This document shows, one piece after another, positions 41,461 to 51,420 of a DNA stretch of 64,000 nucleotides. Under the pieces are notes generated by a model, which saw only the letters and a list, made by a program, of their open reading frames with translations, ran no database searches and was not told the origin of the DNA. This stretch comes from Bifidobacteriaceae bacterium. GTDB lineage: Bacteria; Actinomycetota; Actinomycetes; Actinomycetales; Bifidobacteriaceae. The position numbers were made by a program, and so were the translations under genes. The stretch's first letter is position 1. Each line of letters starts with the position of its first letter. The stretch covers positions 112,052 to 176,051 of the forward strand of contig JALCQC010000003.1 of the NCBI GenBank assembly GCA_022650895.1, written 5' to 3'.

Positions 41461-41760
41461 GCATGAGCACATAACATCTCCACTGAAAACACTACATCTA
41501 GTATTGTTCACATCTTTCAACACCACAGTTAGTGTATGGGGCTCATGCACGACTCGCAAGCTCGCCCGCAGTGACACTTTTCACAAGAACTACTTTGGCA
41601 GCACTATTTGCCCCGCAGATTCACCCTTCTCTCTACCCTCATTCGATCTCAACTAGTGATCTCTACTAGCCCCCTCCCGTGCTGAACTGAGCCCAATCTC
41701 GGAGAATTTACAGCCCTTTGTAACAGCCGATAGAAAATGCGAAGAGGGAAAGGGAGAGGA

Positions 41761-41808
41761 CAGGCAATCAGGCAATCAGGCAATCAGGCAATCAGGCAAT
41801 CAGGCAAT
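41761..41808. repeat. Six perfect tandem copies of 8-bp unit CAGGCAAT
   Basis: Direct reading: (CAGGCAAT)x6 then CT. Confidence 0.97.
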
Positions 41809-41910
41809 CTTAATTTGCCCGATCTCCCGACTCACCCTCACCTCAAAACTTTCGTTTTCAAGATGAAAATCATTATTAATAAATTGGATGTACTAACTTG
41901 TATTCTGACA

Positions 41911-41926
41911 TGTTTCACGTGAAACA
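41911..41926. promoter_or_regulatory. parS site in AT-rich intergenic region
   Basis: TGTTTCACGTGAAACA. Confidence 0.92.
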
Positions 41927-42658
41927 TACTTAAAGATTAAAGAAGTCGCTTTTTCACAAAGGAAGTTGTCTTTTGTCTATCTACCGTGAAAGTGCACCCT
42001 GCACGGCACTCGAAAATAAATTTGTAAAATCGGTGAGACGTTAATTTCATTTTTCCAATAGATGCTGAAACATCAATGGTTTCAAGCGGAATTTGATGAA
42101 TAGCAGTTGACAGTCTTCAATGAGAGTGTAGAAGATTCGCTCTAGCGCTCTTGCTTCGTAGAAAAGTCGGACTCGTTGGAGTTGTCGACCGCGAAACAGA
42201 AGTACAGTCTTGAAAAAGCAAATTTGAGAATACACCTAAAAATTTGCATACCCATCTATAGCGATTATCAAAAGATACCATTTGTTACTGCAGTAAAAAC
42301 AATATAGTAATTCGGATTTACTTTATATTTTGCTAATATCACGTCACCCTCCGCACAGCGAACGCAATATGTAGTATTTCAAGGACCATCTGCCGAATAG
42401 AACCTACACATGACAGAGTGTAATAACTCTTCCTCTGATATATAGCCTCATCCGACATCAGCTGCACGCCCGTGAAATTAATCTTTCCGGGCTTGATAGT
42501 GACGTATCAAACAAACTGAAAAGTAAAATTCGTTTCCCTCATCGTTTTCCGTACGAACATGAACTTCTTCTTCGTTACAAGTTTTGTATTCTGTTCATTT
42601 CAGAGCTTCTGAGAGAAGGACATATTCACTATTTCCGTTCATTTTCGGAACGTATCTC

Positions 42659-44125
42659 TCAGACCCAACCGTCCTGTGAACGATTCGTTTTCTCACCAAC
42701 GAGCATGTTGGTAATCCGCTGAAGATCTTCCTGCGAGGAGAAGGTGATCTCAATCTTTCCCTTCTTCTCATCTCCGCGGATAGTTACCTTGGTATCGAAA
42801 TGATCTTCAAGCTTTTGCGGTAGTTCAGACGATGCCCAGAAAGTCGACTTCTTGCGCGGTCTCTTCGTGTTCATCTCCGTCGTGCCGTGTTGAAGAGCAA
42901 CAATTTCCTCGGTTGAGCGCACGGAAAGACCCTCTGCAACGATGCGTGTCGCCAAATCGAGCATCTGCTTTTCCGAATCAAGTCCAAGAAGTGCACGCGC
43001 ATGACCTGCCGAAAGTACACCCGAGGCCACACGTTTCTGTACGGAGCCAGGAAGCTGCAGGAGTCGCAAAGTGTTTGCGATCTGCGGTCTGGATTTGGAA
43101 ACAGACTGCGAAAGCTGCGCCTGTGTTAGGCCGAACTCCGTGATCATCTGCTGATAGGCCGCAGCTTCTTCAAGAGGATTCAGCTGAACACGATGAAGAT
43201 TCTCAAGCAAGGCATCGCGAAGCATCACGGAATCTTCCGTCGTCTTCACGATGGCAGGAATGGTCGTCTTCCCTGCGAGCTTGCTCGCCCTCAGCCTGCG
43301 TTCACCCATAATCAGCTCATAGCTAGCCGAAGAGTTCTTCCCTTCAACTTTTGCCTCGGCAGAGGTTGGGTTGGCGACCTCTTGCGAGGTCTCGCTCCTA
43401 GAACTTTCAGAACCTGTTGCTGAATGGACTGCAACCCGACGCACAACGATGGGCTGCAGGACACCGACTTCTTTGATGGAGTCCGAGAGCTCCTGCAATT
43501 CATCTTCCCCAAAGACGCTGCGTGGCTGAAACTCGTTAGGCTCAATGTCATCAATATTGAGCTCAGCGAGGTACGCGCCCTTCACTTCTTTCAGTTGCGG
43601 CGCGGCCTCTCCTTGAGGAGTGCCACCATCCTTCGCTGAAGTTTGAGATGTCTCAGCACTCTGCTCTGTCTTTGTGGAAACTTTCCCCGTTTTCCCCGCA
43701 TTCACGTTCCCGGCATTCACACCATCGGAATCGGGATGAACAGAGTCAGACTGTTGCTGCGAGACCGAAGAAGCGGACGTTTCACGTGAAACATTACGTT
43801 CCTGAGAGTGTGCAACCTCCCGCGTATTGGAGAAGAACATGTCACTGGGATGAGCGATGGAACTCCAGTCCGGAATGGGCATGCGGGAATCTGTGACAGC
43901 CTTCGCTGCACCACGCGTATTTTTCCCGGTCTGTGCAACCTTCTTCGCGGATTTCTTCGAAACCGCCTTCGGGCTCTGAACCTTCTTCTCCGCCGCCGAC
44001 TTCTTCTGTGCGGTTTCTTCTGCTTCTGCCTGCGCCTCGAGATCGAGCAACGTATTGGGCGCTTTCTCCTCAGGAATCGTCGGGAACAGCGCTCCGAGCC
44101 CCTTACCAAGCCTCGACTTTGCCAT
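42659..44125 (-). CDS. parB: Chromosome partitioning protein ParB
   Basis: AKSRLGKGLGALFP N-terminus; IDDIEPNEFQPRSVFGEDELQELSDSIKEVGVLQPIVVR; LIMGERRLRASKLAGKTTIPAIV; HTH GLTQAQLSQSVSKSRPQIANTLRLLQLP. Confidence 0.96.
   Translation of the reverse strand: MAKSRLGKGLGALFPTIPEEKAPNTLLDLEAQAEAEETAQKKSAAEKKVQSPKAVSKKSAKKVAQTGKNTRGAAKAVTDSRMPIPDWSSIAHPSDMFFSNTREVAHSQERNVSRETSASSVSQQQSDSVHPDSDGVNAGNVNAGKTGKVSTKTEQSAETSQTSAKDGGTPQGEAAPQLKEVKGAYLAELNIDDIEPNEFQPRSVFGEDELQELSDSIKEVGVLQPIVVRRVAVHSATGSESSRSETSQEVANPTSAEAKVEGKNSSASYELIMGERRLRASKLAGKTTIPAIVKTTEDSVMLRDALLENLHRVQLNPLEEAAAYQQMITEFGLTQAQLSQSVSKSRPQIANTLRLLQLPGSVQKRVASGVLSAGHARALLGLDSEKQMLDLATRIVAEGLSVRSTEEIVALQHGTTEMNTKRPRKKSTFWASSELPQKLEDHFDTKVTIRGDEKKGKIEITFSSQEDLQRITNMLVGEKTNRSQDGWV
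43778..43793. promoter_or_regulatory. parS site within the parB CDS (15/16 match)
   Basis: CGTTTCACGTGAAACA; encodes NVSRETSAS. Confidence 0.88.
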
Positions 44126-44272
44126 CTTCACTCCATATCGTCGTCATCACGGAACAGAACACAAGCACAACACATGTAAAAACTACACTCACTGATTATC
44201 CGGAGAGAAATTCCCCTCATAAACAGCGAAAGGCACCGCCACAGTTATTTACTATCTACCTTTATCCACTCG

Positions 44273-45262
44273 CTACGCTTTCCCGACCTTCTCATATTCA
44301 CTCCGTTTCACAGGAGCTCCTCTCCGAGCAATCTCAAGCGCCGCCTCACGATAGGCGATGGCACCAGAGGACTTCCCGTCATAAGCAATGATTGACTGTG
44401 CGAAGCTTGGTGCTTCGGAGATTCTCACCGCTCGAGGAATCGTCGCTTTCAGGAGAATCGAGGGGTAATGCCTCTGAACCTCTTCATAGACCTCTCGGCT
44501 GAGGGAAGTGCGCCGATCGTACATCGTTACCAACATCATCGAAATTTCAAGGTCCGGATTGAAGCTCGACTGCACAAGCTGAATCGTCTTCAGCAGTTGG
44601 CCCAGACCCTCAAGCGCATAATATTCTGCCTGAATCGGTATCAGTACTTCCTCTGCCACTTTCAAAGCATTCAAAACGAGGAGACCCAGGCTTGGCGCGC
44701 AGTCAATAAAGATGTAATCGTATTTTTTACGAGTTGTTGAGAGGTACTCGTCCAAGGCGTTTTTCAGCAGATCGGTCCGGTTCGGCAATGTCGAAATCTC
44801 AAGTTCGGCACCACTCAAATCAATATTCGACGGAACCACGTCAAGCGTTTTGAAATCTGGACATACCTGGATAACCTCTTCGATTCCTTGCCGCCCTTCA
44901 ATGACGTCATAGACAGAAGGTGTGTCGCCAGAATGCTCAATTCCCAGCGCCGTGGAGGCATTTCCCTGTGGATCCATATCCAGAACGAGCACCTTCATAC
45001 CGGCCTCGGCAAATGCCGAAGACAGATTGACGGCCGTGGTGGTCTTCCCTACCCCACCCTTTTGATTTGCCACCGCGATAATGCGGGTACGACGCGGACG
45101 GGGAAACTTCACGGAAGAAACCTTCTGCATCCTCTCTGACTCGTCAAAGAGGTCTGCACCCAGGGAGCTGTTTGAATCACCAAAAATGCGACGAAGAACT
45201 TCGTTCGCAGATTCGATACTCTCTGAGGGAGTGCTCGATGTTTCACGTGAAACACTTGCCAC
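44273..45262 (-). CDS. parA: Chromosome partitioning ATPase ParA
   Basis: 329 aa; IIAVANQKGGVGKTTTAVNLSSAFAEAGMKVLVLDMDPQGNASTALG. Confidence 0.96.
   Translation of the reverse strand: MASVSRETSSTPSESIESANEVLRRIFGDSNSSLGADLFDESERMQKVSSVKFPRPRRTRIIAVANQKGGVGKTTTAVNLSSAFAEAGMKVLVLDMDPQGNASTALGIEHSGDTPSVYDVIEGRQGIEEVIQVCPDFKTLDVVPSNIDLSGAELEISTLPNRTDLLKNALDEYLSTTRKKYDYIFIDCAPSLGLLVLNALKVAEEVLIPIQAEYYALEGLGQLLKTIQLVQSSFNPDLEISMMLVTMYDRRTSLSREVYEEVQRHYPSILLKATIPRAVRISEAPSFAQSIIAYDGKSSGAIAYREAALEIARRGAPVKRSEYEKVGKA
45239..45254. promoter_or_regulatory. parS site overlapping the 5' end of parA
   Basis: TGTTTCACGTGAAACA; encodes SVSRETSS right after the start. Confidence 0.92.
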
Positions 45263-45391
45263 GGGAATCCTCCATAACTAATCGACTTCACACTAGTGTC
45301 CCGAGAATCGTGGACAAGGAACGCTGTGAAACACCGGTTATGCACACAGGTGGAAAACAAAACAAGCCCTTGTCACACACCAACCACGGAA

Positions 45392-46159
45392 CTAACGTTT
45401 ACGAATCGTCACCACGTAGGTTGACTCAAGTCCCTCACCGACAGGAGCTTCATGCACCTGGGGAGACACCCCATGCTCTTTGCGGATCTCTTTCGCAGCC
45501 TTGTCGATCTCCGTCTGCGCAGAACGCCCCTTCAACGCCACAAAGGTCCCGCCCGACTTTAGCAAAGGAAGCATCCAATGTGACAATTTTGTCATCGGAG
45601 CGACAGCTCTACATGTCACGGCATCAAAATAACGAGCCCCGATCACTTCTTCGGCTCGTGCGCGAATGACCGTGACGTTGTCAAGCGCAAGGTCCTTCAC
45701 CACCTCATCAAGCCACTCGACGCGGCGTTCCATGGTCTCGATGAGAGAGAAAGATACCGAGGGAAACATTGCCGCAAGAACGATCCCCGGGAAACCTGCT
45801 CCCGAACCGATGTCAGCCACCGAATAAGTGCTGGCTTTGGAATCGCTCAGCAGCTTCTCGATGAAGGGAGCAAGCGCCGCCGAATTAAGGATGTGGCGTT
45901 CCCACAGGCGCGGAAGTTCGCGGGGGCCTATTAGCCCACGCAACTCTCCCTCTTCTTGCAGTTTCCCGTGAAACATTTCCATCTTCGGCAATGCCTCGCC
46001 CAAAACATCACGAAGCAGCGGAGAACCGTCAAGCTCATCCTTCACAGGCGCAGTAGACCCAGCAGACGTGGAAGTACCCACAGCAGCTGTTGCAGTGACT
46101 CCGTGGTTATGCCGCGACTCTTGGGATTCTTGTGACTCTTCTGGTTCTTGAGGCATCAT
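45392..46159 (-). CDS. rsmG: 16S rRNA (guanine527-N7)-methyltransferase RsmG
   Basis: 255 aa; LWERHILNSAALAPFI, VADIGSGAGFPGIVLAAMFP, CRAVAPMTKLSHWMLPLLKSGGTFVALKG. Confidence 0.95.
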   Translation of the reverse strand: MMPQEPEESQESQESRHNHGVTATAAVGTSTSAGSTAPVKDELDGSPLLRDVLGEALPKMEMFHGKLQEEGELRGLIGPRELPRLWERHILNSAALAPFIEKLLSDSKASTYSVADIGSGAGFPGIVLAAMFPSVSFSLIETMERRVEWLDEVVKDLALDNVTVIRARAEEVIGARYFDAVTCRAVAPMTKLSHWMLPLLKSGGTFVALKGRSAQTEIDKAAKEIRKEHGVSPQVHEAPVGEGLESTYVVTIRKR

Positions 46160-46948
46160 TTATTCTTCCGAAGCCTCGTCTTCGTCGGAATCAGTGTCTG
46201 CATCGTCTTCGGCGCCAGTGTCAGCGTCTACATCATCGAGATCGTCCTCATCAACATCATCAACATCATCAACATCATCAACATCATCAACATCATCGAT
46301 GTCGTCGTCCACGACATCCTCATCCGTCTCGTCTGCATCATCGGCAGCCGAATCGTCGGCTGTGCTGAGATCAGCGGTATCTAGAGTGTCGGTGTCACGA
46401 ACCTCATCATCGCCCTCGTCCGCAATCTCTTCCTCGTCTTCGGCAGCCGCACTCGCGGATGCCTTGAGGTAGATGGTGACGTAGCGATGCGGTTCTTCTC
46501 CATGAGAGCGAGATTTCAAACCCTCATCACGAACGACGTCATGCACGATCTTACGTTCGAAGGAATTCATGGGGTCGAGGTCTTCTGGTTCGCCACTTTC
46601 GCGAACATCCTCAATGGCATCGAGAGCCAGCTTGCGCAACCCTTCGCGCTGCTTCTTGATGTACCCATCAACATCGAGAAGAAGGTGGGACCGCTCCCCT
46701 GTCTTCTCTTGGACAGCCAGACGCGTCAGGCGCTGTAAGGCCTCGACGACCTCCCCGTTCTTGCCGGTGAGGTGCTTGATGTCGGTGTCATCGTCGGCCA
46801 CGATCTGCACGACAGCGCGACCATTGCGAACACCCATCTCGATGTCGCCTTCATAGTCGAGGATATCCAGGAATCCCTCGAGATAGTCAGCGGCAATATC
46901 TGCCTCATCATTCAACTGCTCAACTGTCGGCTGCTCATGATCTGACAT
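46160..46948 (-). CDS. jag: Jag/KhpB KH-R3H RNA-binding protein with long acidic C-terminal tail
   Basis: 262 aa; DIKHLTGKNGEVVEALQRLTRLAVQ, R3H-like MNSFERKIVHDVV; tail ...DDIDDVDDVDDVDDVDDVDEDD... Confidence 0.93.
   Translation of the reverse strand: MSDHEQPTVEQLNDEADIAADYLEGFLDILDYEGDIEMGVRNGRAVVQIVADDDTDIKHLTGKNGEVVEALQRLTRLAVQEKTGERSHLLLDVDGYIKKQREGLRKLALDAIEDVRESGEPEDLDPMNSFERKIVHDVVRDEGLKSRSHGEEPHRYVTIYLKASASAAAEDEEEIADEGDDEVRDTDTLDTADLSTADDSAADDADETDEDVVDDDIDDVDDVDDVDDVDDVDEDDLDDVDADTGAEDDADTDSDEDEASEE
46248..46297. repeat. 9-bp tandem repeat (about 5 copies of ATCATCAAC) in the jag acidic tail
   Basis: CATCAACATCATCAACATCATCAACATCATCAACATCATC; encodes DDV repeats on the minus strand. 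Confidence 0.92.
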
Positions 46949-47033
46949 GTTCGCTCCTTAAGCTTTGTGCGGGCGTCGTTGCCGCTGTCTACGCATACTG
47001 GTTGTTAGTCTAATTGCGCCACGCAACAAGTGC

Positions 47034-48014
47034 TTACTTCTTCTTGCGCTTTTTACGAACGGGCTGTGCACGCTGATACGAACCGTGGGAGGCACGCTTC
47101 TCTGCCTCTTCCTTCGCTTTCTGAAGCTGCTCCTCTTCGATGGAAGGCAGTCCCTCGCGACGGCGGCGAGCCTCTTCGCGTTCACGATCGCGCTTTTCCT
47201 TCTGCTCGTGCGCAGGAGAACCCGGGGTCGGGAACATGTGGACCTGCCACATCGACTGCCCGAGTGTCCAAAGGTTGTTTGTGAGCCAGTAGAGCAGCAC
47301 GCCGAAAGGCATCACGATGCCGGAGAAGATGTACATGACCGGGAAAACGTACGCCATGATCTGCTGAGTCCGGTACTGGGTACCCTGCATGGAAGCGCGC
47401 GGCAGATTGCGACGGGTGTTGTGGAACTGCATGTAGAACATGGTCAGACACATGAGGGCCACAAAAATTCCGATAGTTATTTTGCCGCCACCGGAGACGG
47501 TGCTGAACATGTCGGAGAGCTTCACATTGATGAAGACCGTGTTCTCAATCTCTCCAGCAACCTCTTTCGTGAAGGCGCCGATGGGACTGCTCTTACCATT
47601 CGCGATGGTCGTGATGGAACGCAGGACGTTGAAAAGCGAGAAGAACACTGGCATCTGTATGACAGACGGCAGGCAGGAGCCCATGGGGTTGGTGTGATTA
47701 TCCTGGTACAGCTTCATGGTCTCGCGCTGCATTGCTTCTTTCGAAGCCGCATCCGTTTTGCCCTTATACTTGCGCTGGATACGCATCATTTCGGGCTGGA
47801 TTGCCTGCATGTTGCGCATTGAATGCATCTGGCGCAGAAAGAGCGGGAAAATACAGGCGCGCACAAAGAACGTCAGGAAGATGATGCTGAGGCACCACGC
47901 AAAACCCGGGCCATCTTTCATTCCGAAGAAGACGAAAACGGAGTGGAAGAAATACATCACCCATGAAATCAGCCACTCAAGTGGGTAGAAGATGGAATAA
48001 AACGCTTGCATCAT
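47034..48014 (-). CDS. yidC: Membrane protein insertase YidC
   Basis: 326 aa; YPLEWLISWVMYFFHSVF, QIMAYVFPVMYIFSGIVMPFGVLLYWLTNNLWTLGQ. Confidence 0.96.
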   Translation of the reverse strand: MMQAFYSIFYPLEWLISWVMYFFHSVFVFFGMKDGPGFAWCLSIIFLTFFVRACIFPLFLRQMHSMRNMQAIQPEMMRIQRKYKGKTDAASKEAMQRETMKLYQDNHTNPMGSCLPSVIQMPVFFSLFNVLRSITTIANGKSSPIGAFTKEVAGEIENTVFINVKLSDMFSTVSGGGKITIGIFVALMCLTMFYMQFHNTRRNLPRASMQGTQYRTQQIMAYVFPVMYIFSGIVMPFGVLLYWLTNNLWTLGQSMWQVHMFPTPGSPAHEQKEKRDREREEARRRREGLPSIEEEQLQKAKEEAEKRASHGSYQRAQPVRKKRKKK

Positions 48015-48355
48015 GATGCGAACTCCTGGCGTGAGGTGTCAATGGGTGAATGATCGTGCGCTGAAAATGGCAACGGTGTTATCCGTGGTTCTTCATGTGC
48101 TGATGACCACGAGAAACGATAGAAAAGCGAGAATTTCTGAGGAACGTCATCAATGCCGCCATCAACCCACGGCTGGCATCTCAACAGGCGCAGTATGCCG
48201 AGCACTCCCCCACGCAGAAAACCGAAACGGGAAATAGCGGTGGCCATATAGCTTGAGCAGGTGGGGTAATACTTGCATCGCGCAGGGAAAAGCGGAGAAA
48301 TCTTCCGTTGATAAAAAGCAATAAGGCGCAATGAGAGGGAGGTATGCGTACGCAT
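48011..48355 (-). CDS. yidD: Membrane protein insertion efficiency factor YidD
   Basis: IAFYQRKISPLFPARCKYYPTCSSYMATAISRFGFLRGGVLGILRLLRCQPW. Confidence 0.93.
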   Translation of the reverse strand: MRTHTSLSLRLIAFYQRKISPLFPARCKYYPTCSSYMATAISRFGFLRGGVLGILRLLRCQPWVDGGIDDVPQKFSLFYRFSWSSAHEEPRITPLPFSAHDHSPIDTSRQEFAS

Positions 48356-48356
48356 G

Positions 48357-48791
48357 TTACTTATCCCCGTTCTGCGCCTGTGCCGATAAAGAACTTTTCT
48401 GATCACGCTGCGAAATCTTTGTAAAGAGCTTACTGACCTGGGCGTCAAGAGAGTCAAAATCCGCTTTCGCAGCGCTGGGTCGCGCACGCAGAATCACGTC
48501 GCATCCTTGCGGAAGGACTCCTTGATGACGCTGCGCCAGTACCCTGAAGCGGCGCTTGACCTTATTTCTCGCCACGGCGTTTCCAACAGCTTTGGAAACG
48601 GCCAAGCCAAGCCGAGAAGAAGGAGCGGGAGCTACCGATCCTTCACTTCCCTCACTGGGCTGCTGATAGGTCTGAGGTGAAAAATGGGCATAAAGAACGC
48701 GCTGATGTGGCAAAGCATAGTGCGCCACGATATCAGCGCTCGTAACTCTGTTTCGCAGACGTAGAACACCTACGAATTCAGAATGATTCAT
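48357..48791 (-). CDS. rnpA: Ribonuclease P protein component
   Basis: [30 protein letters not shown]; start set at ATG 48791 (ORF extends to 48881 and would overlap rpmH). Confidence 0.9.
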   Translation of the reverse strand: MNHSEFVGVLRLRNRVTSADIVAHYALPHQRVLYAHFSPQTYQQPSEGSEGSVAPAPSSRLGLAVSKAVGNAVARNKVKRRFRVLAQRHQGVLPQGCDVILRARPSAAKADFDSLDAQVSKLFTKISQRDQKSSLSAQAQNGDK

Positions 48792-48819
48792 TAATCTGTC
48801 CACCTGGAGACCGGTGGCA

Positions 48820-48954
48820 TCAGGCAGACAGAGACTTACGGCCCTTGGCACGACGGCGGTTGATGGTTGCGCGCCCTGCACGCGTACGCATGCGAAGACG
48901 GAATCCGTGCTTCATGTGACGACGGCGGTTGTTCGGCTGGAATGTTCTCTTCAT
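48820..48954 (-). CDS. rpmH: 50S ribosomal protein L34
   Basis: Read from sequence: [44 protein letters not shown] (44 aa); absent from the ORF track because of length. Confidence 0.98.
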   Translation of the reverse strand: MKRTFQPNNRRRHMKHGFRLRMRTRAGRATINRRRAKGRKSLSA

Positions 48955-49087
48955 ATCACGTGCTCCCGTTTTTGGCCATGGGTATCCATGACTCCTCATG
49001 AGTCAAGCCCTACTAAACTACACACTTTGGACGCTAGAGTCAAAGCCGACTGGCCAAATATCTACAAAACCGTGCATTTCCAAGGAC

Positions 49088-49176
49088 TTATCCACATAAA
49101 TCACACGCGTGTTATTCACAAATTACATTGATGTTATTCACATTTAAGTAATTCCAACGGGGGAGCCTGTGGATAA
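49088..49176. promoter_or_regulatory. DnaA boxes in the rpmH-dnaA intergenic region
   Basis: TTATCCACA at 49088-49096, TGTGGATAA at 49168-49176, plus TTATTCACA variants at 49112 and 49134. Confidence 0.8.
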
Positions 49177-49236
49177 CTTGTCTCCGCTGACGTATACAAA
49201 TGAAGTTTATTCTTCAACGTTTCCAAGGGAGAGAAA

Positions 49237-51021
49237 ATGAGTGATCAGCTGACCGATTCTCAGTCAGAGGCATCGGCATTGTGGAACAGTGCTTACGCTC
49301 TGATGACACAGAATCCACAGCTGAGCATCCGCGATCGCAGCATTCTCAAAGACATCACTCCTGCAATGGTTTTCGACTCGATGATCGTACTGGTCGCGCC
49401 GAACGACTACACAAGGATCGCCATCGAGAATCAGCTCGATGAACCCGTTCAGTCAGCATTGACGCAGGCAGCGGGACGCTCCATGAGCTTCGTCATCAAG
49501 ATCCGCTCAAATAGAACCCCTTCACATCCGGCCCCGGCGACCGCACCCTCCACCAGGCATATTTCCACGCCTCCAGCGACGACGTCTCAACAGCAAACGA
49601 CCGCAGCTTCGTCCGCACACGATTCACAGCAATCAACAACGTCGCCAGCGCCGCAAGAAGCATCAGCGCCGTGGGGGAGCAACCCGTCTGAGTCTGGGCC
49701 AGTTTCTCACGAGAGCTCAGAGGCCGCGCGCAAAGTGTCGGTTGACACAGGAACCCCCGATACACGAACTTCAGACACACGAACTCCAGACGCGCACAAC
49801 CAGCCGTCCGAGCACATGACGCATGCCACTCAGGATGTGTTACAAGGTTTTGGCAACATCGGCGATGACAGCCTTCTGCCGAGTAAGCGCCGACCGGCAG
49901 CAGCAAAAAATCATACTGCAGGAAGCGCCCACGGCAGGCAGCAGAAGGAAATTGCCTTCCACCGCGATGAAAAGTCCCACCTCAACAAGGACGCGACCTT
50001 CGATAATTTCGTGCCGGGAGAATCAAACCGTTTCGCCAGGGCAGCGGCCTTTGCCGTATCGGAAGCACCGGGAAACTCATACAATCCGCTCTTCATCTAC
50101 GGCGGCTCCGGTCTGGGCAAGACCCACCTTCTCAATGCCATCGGCAACTACGCCCTGAATTTGTACCCCGACCTTAAGGTCCGCTACGTCAACTCAGAGG
50201 AATTCACCAACGAATTTATCAACGCGGTGAAGGAGGGTGCGGGTTCCGATGGCCAAATCACAGAATTCAACCGGCGCTACCGCGAAGTTGACCTGCTGCT
50301 GATCGACGATATTCAGTTTCTCGGTGGAAAAACCGAGACAGTCAACACCTTCTTCCACACCTTTAACGCGCTGTACAACGCCAATAAGCAGATTGTGGTG
50401 GCGTCCGATGTGTCTCCAAAACTATTGCAGGGCTTTGAGCAGCGACTCATTTCGCGATTTGAAATGGGACTTACCGTTGACGTGCAACCGCCGAATCAGG
50501 AGACCCGAATCGCGATTCTTCGGATGAAGGCCTCGACGAGCAAGTTGAAGATGGATGTCCCTATGGAGGTCCTCGATCTCATCGCGCAACAGGTCACTGA
50601 CAATATTCGTGAGCTTGAGGGAGCGCTGACGCGAGTCGTCGCCATGGCAAGCCTCAACAAGCAGCCTGTGACAACGGCTCTCGCTGAGCAGACACTACAG
50701 GACTATTTCGTTTCGGACGTACAGGTAACACCCACCGACATCATTTCCCAGACTGCCGCTTACTTCCAGCTGACTTTTGATGATCTCGTCAGTGCTCGCC
50801 GCTCCAAGAATATTGCTCTCGCACGTCAGGTCGCAATGTACATCTGCCGAGAAATGACAGGGCTGTCCTTGACAAGTATCGGTGAGATTTTCGGCGGCCG
50901 TGATCATACGACCGTCATTCACGCATATCAGAAGATTTCTTCCGAGATGTCGGAAAAGCGCGAGGTCTACAACTACGTCAATGAACTGACCTCCAAGCTG
51001 AAGCAGCGGATCGAAAAATAA
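49237..51021 (+). CDS. dnaA: Chromosomal replication initiator DnaA
   Basis: 594 aa; [40 protein letters not shown]-terminal [15 protein letters not shown]. Confidence 0.98.
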   Translation: MSDQLTDSQSEASALWNSAYALMTQNPQLSIRDRSILKDITPAMVFDSMIVLVAPNDYTRIAIENQLDEPVQSALTQAAGRSMSFVIKIRSNRTPSHPAPATAPSTRHISTPPATTSQQQTTAASSAHDSQQSTTSPAPQEASAPWGSNPSESGPVSHESSEAARKVSVDTGTPDTRTSDTRTPDAHNQPSEHMTHATQDVLQGFGNIGDDSLLPSKRRPAAAKNHTAGSAHGRQQKEIAFHRDEKSHLNKDATFDNFVPGESNRFARAAAFAVSEAPGNSYNPLFIYGGSGLGKTHLLNAIGNYALNLYPDLKVRYVNSEEFTNEFINAVKEGAGSDGQITEFNRRYREVDLLLIDDIQFLGGKTETVNTFFHTFNALYNANKQIVVASDVSPKLLQGFEQRLISRFEMGLTVDVQPPNQETRIAILRMKASTSKLKMDVPMEVLDLIAQQVTDNIRELEGALTRVVAMASLNKQPVTTALAEQTLQDYFVSDVQVTPTDIISQTAAYFQLTFDDLVSARRSKNIALARQVAMYICREMTGLSLTSIGEIFGGRDHTTVIHAYQKISSEMSEKREVYNYVNELTSKLKQRIEK

Positions 51022-51039
51022 AAAATTCACCTTGAGGTG

Positions 51040-51290
51040 GAGATCCGTAAGAAAAGTTATCCACATACTTATCCACATGAATAGGGAACTTCGGTGCATA
51101 ACACGTATTTTTCTGTGGATGAAGTGTTGAAGCAGTGTGGTCGACACACCTTGAAATGTGGATAATTTCAATGACCTCGCGACGGCTGTGGATAACTGCG
51201 CGACTTATCCACAATCGTTCTTCAAGTTATCCACAATTGTGGATTGCTGCTGTGCGCTGCAAATAGGCGCGTCCACCGAGTTATGCACAT
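51040..51290. promoter_or_regulatory. oriC: Putative oriC (DnaA-box cluster between dnaA and dnaN)
   Basis: TTATCCACA at 51057, 51069, 51205, 51227; inverse TGTGGATAA at 51157, 51187; variant TGTGGATGA at 51114. Confidence 0.92.
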
Positions 51291-51420
51291 ATTCACAGCC
51301 CCTATAACGATGACTAATTGAAAACTTACTAAATCAGTCGTCACCTTTTTAGGCTTTGGAGGATGTGAGTCGAGTTCGAGCGCGAACAGTAGACTTGAGA
51401 ACACAGAAAGTGAGGAATTA

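Noticed and set aside
41761-41808. CRISPR-like repeat array
   Set aside because: Contiguous 8-bp units without spacers; a microsatellite.
42047-42235. 62-aa minus-strand ORF in the AT-rich gap
   Set aside because: No recognisable motif or convincing start context; likely random in AT-rich DNA.
45961-45974. GTTTCCCGTGAAAC in rsmG as an eighth parS
   Set aside because: One mismatch in the central CACGTG core and not palindromic; probably not a ParB site, though possibly a decayed one.
46132-46384. Plus-strand His/Gln-rich or Ile/Asn-rich repeat ORFs (HHQHHQHHQ, IINIINIIN)
   Set aside because: Alternate-frame translation of the 9-bp repeat in jag.
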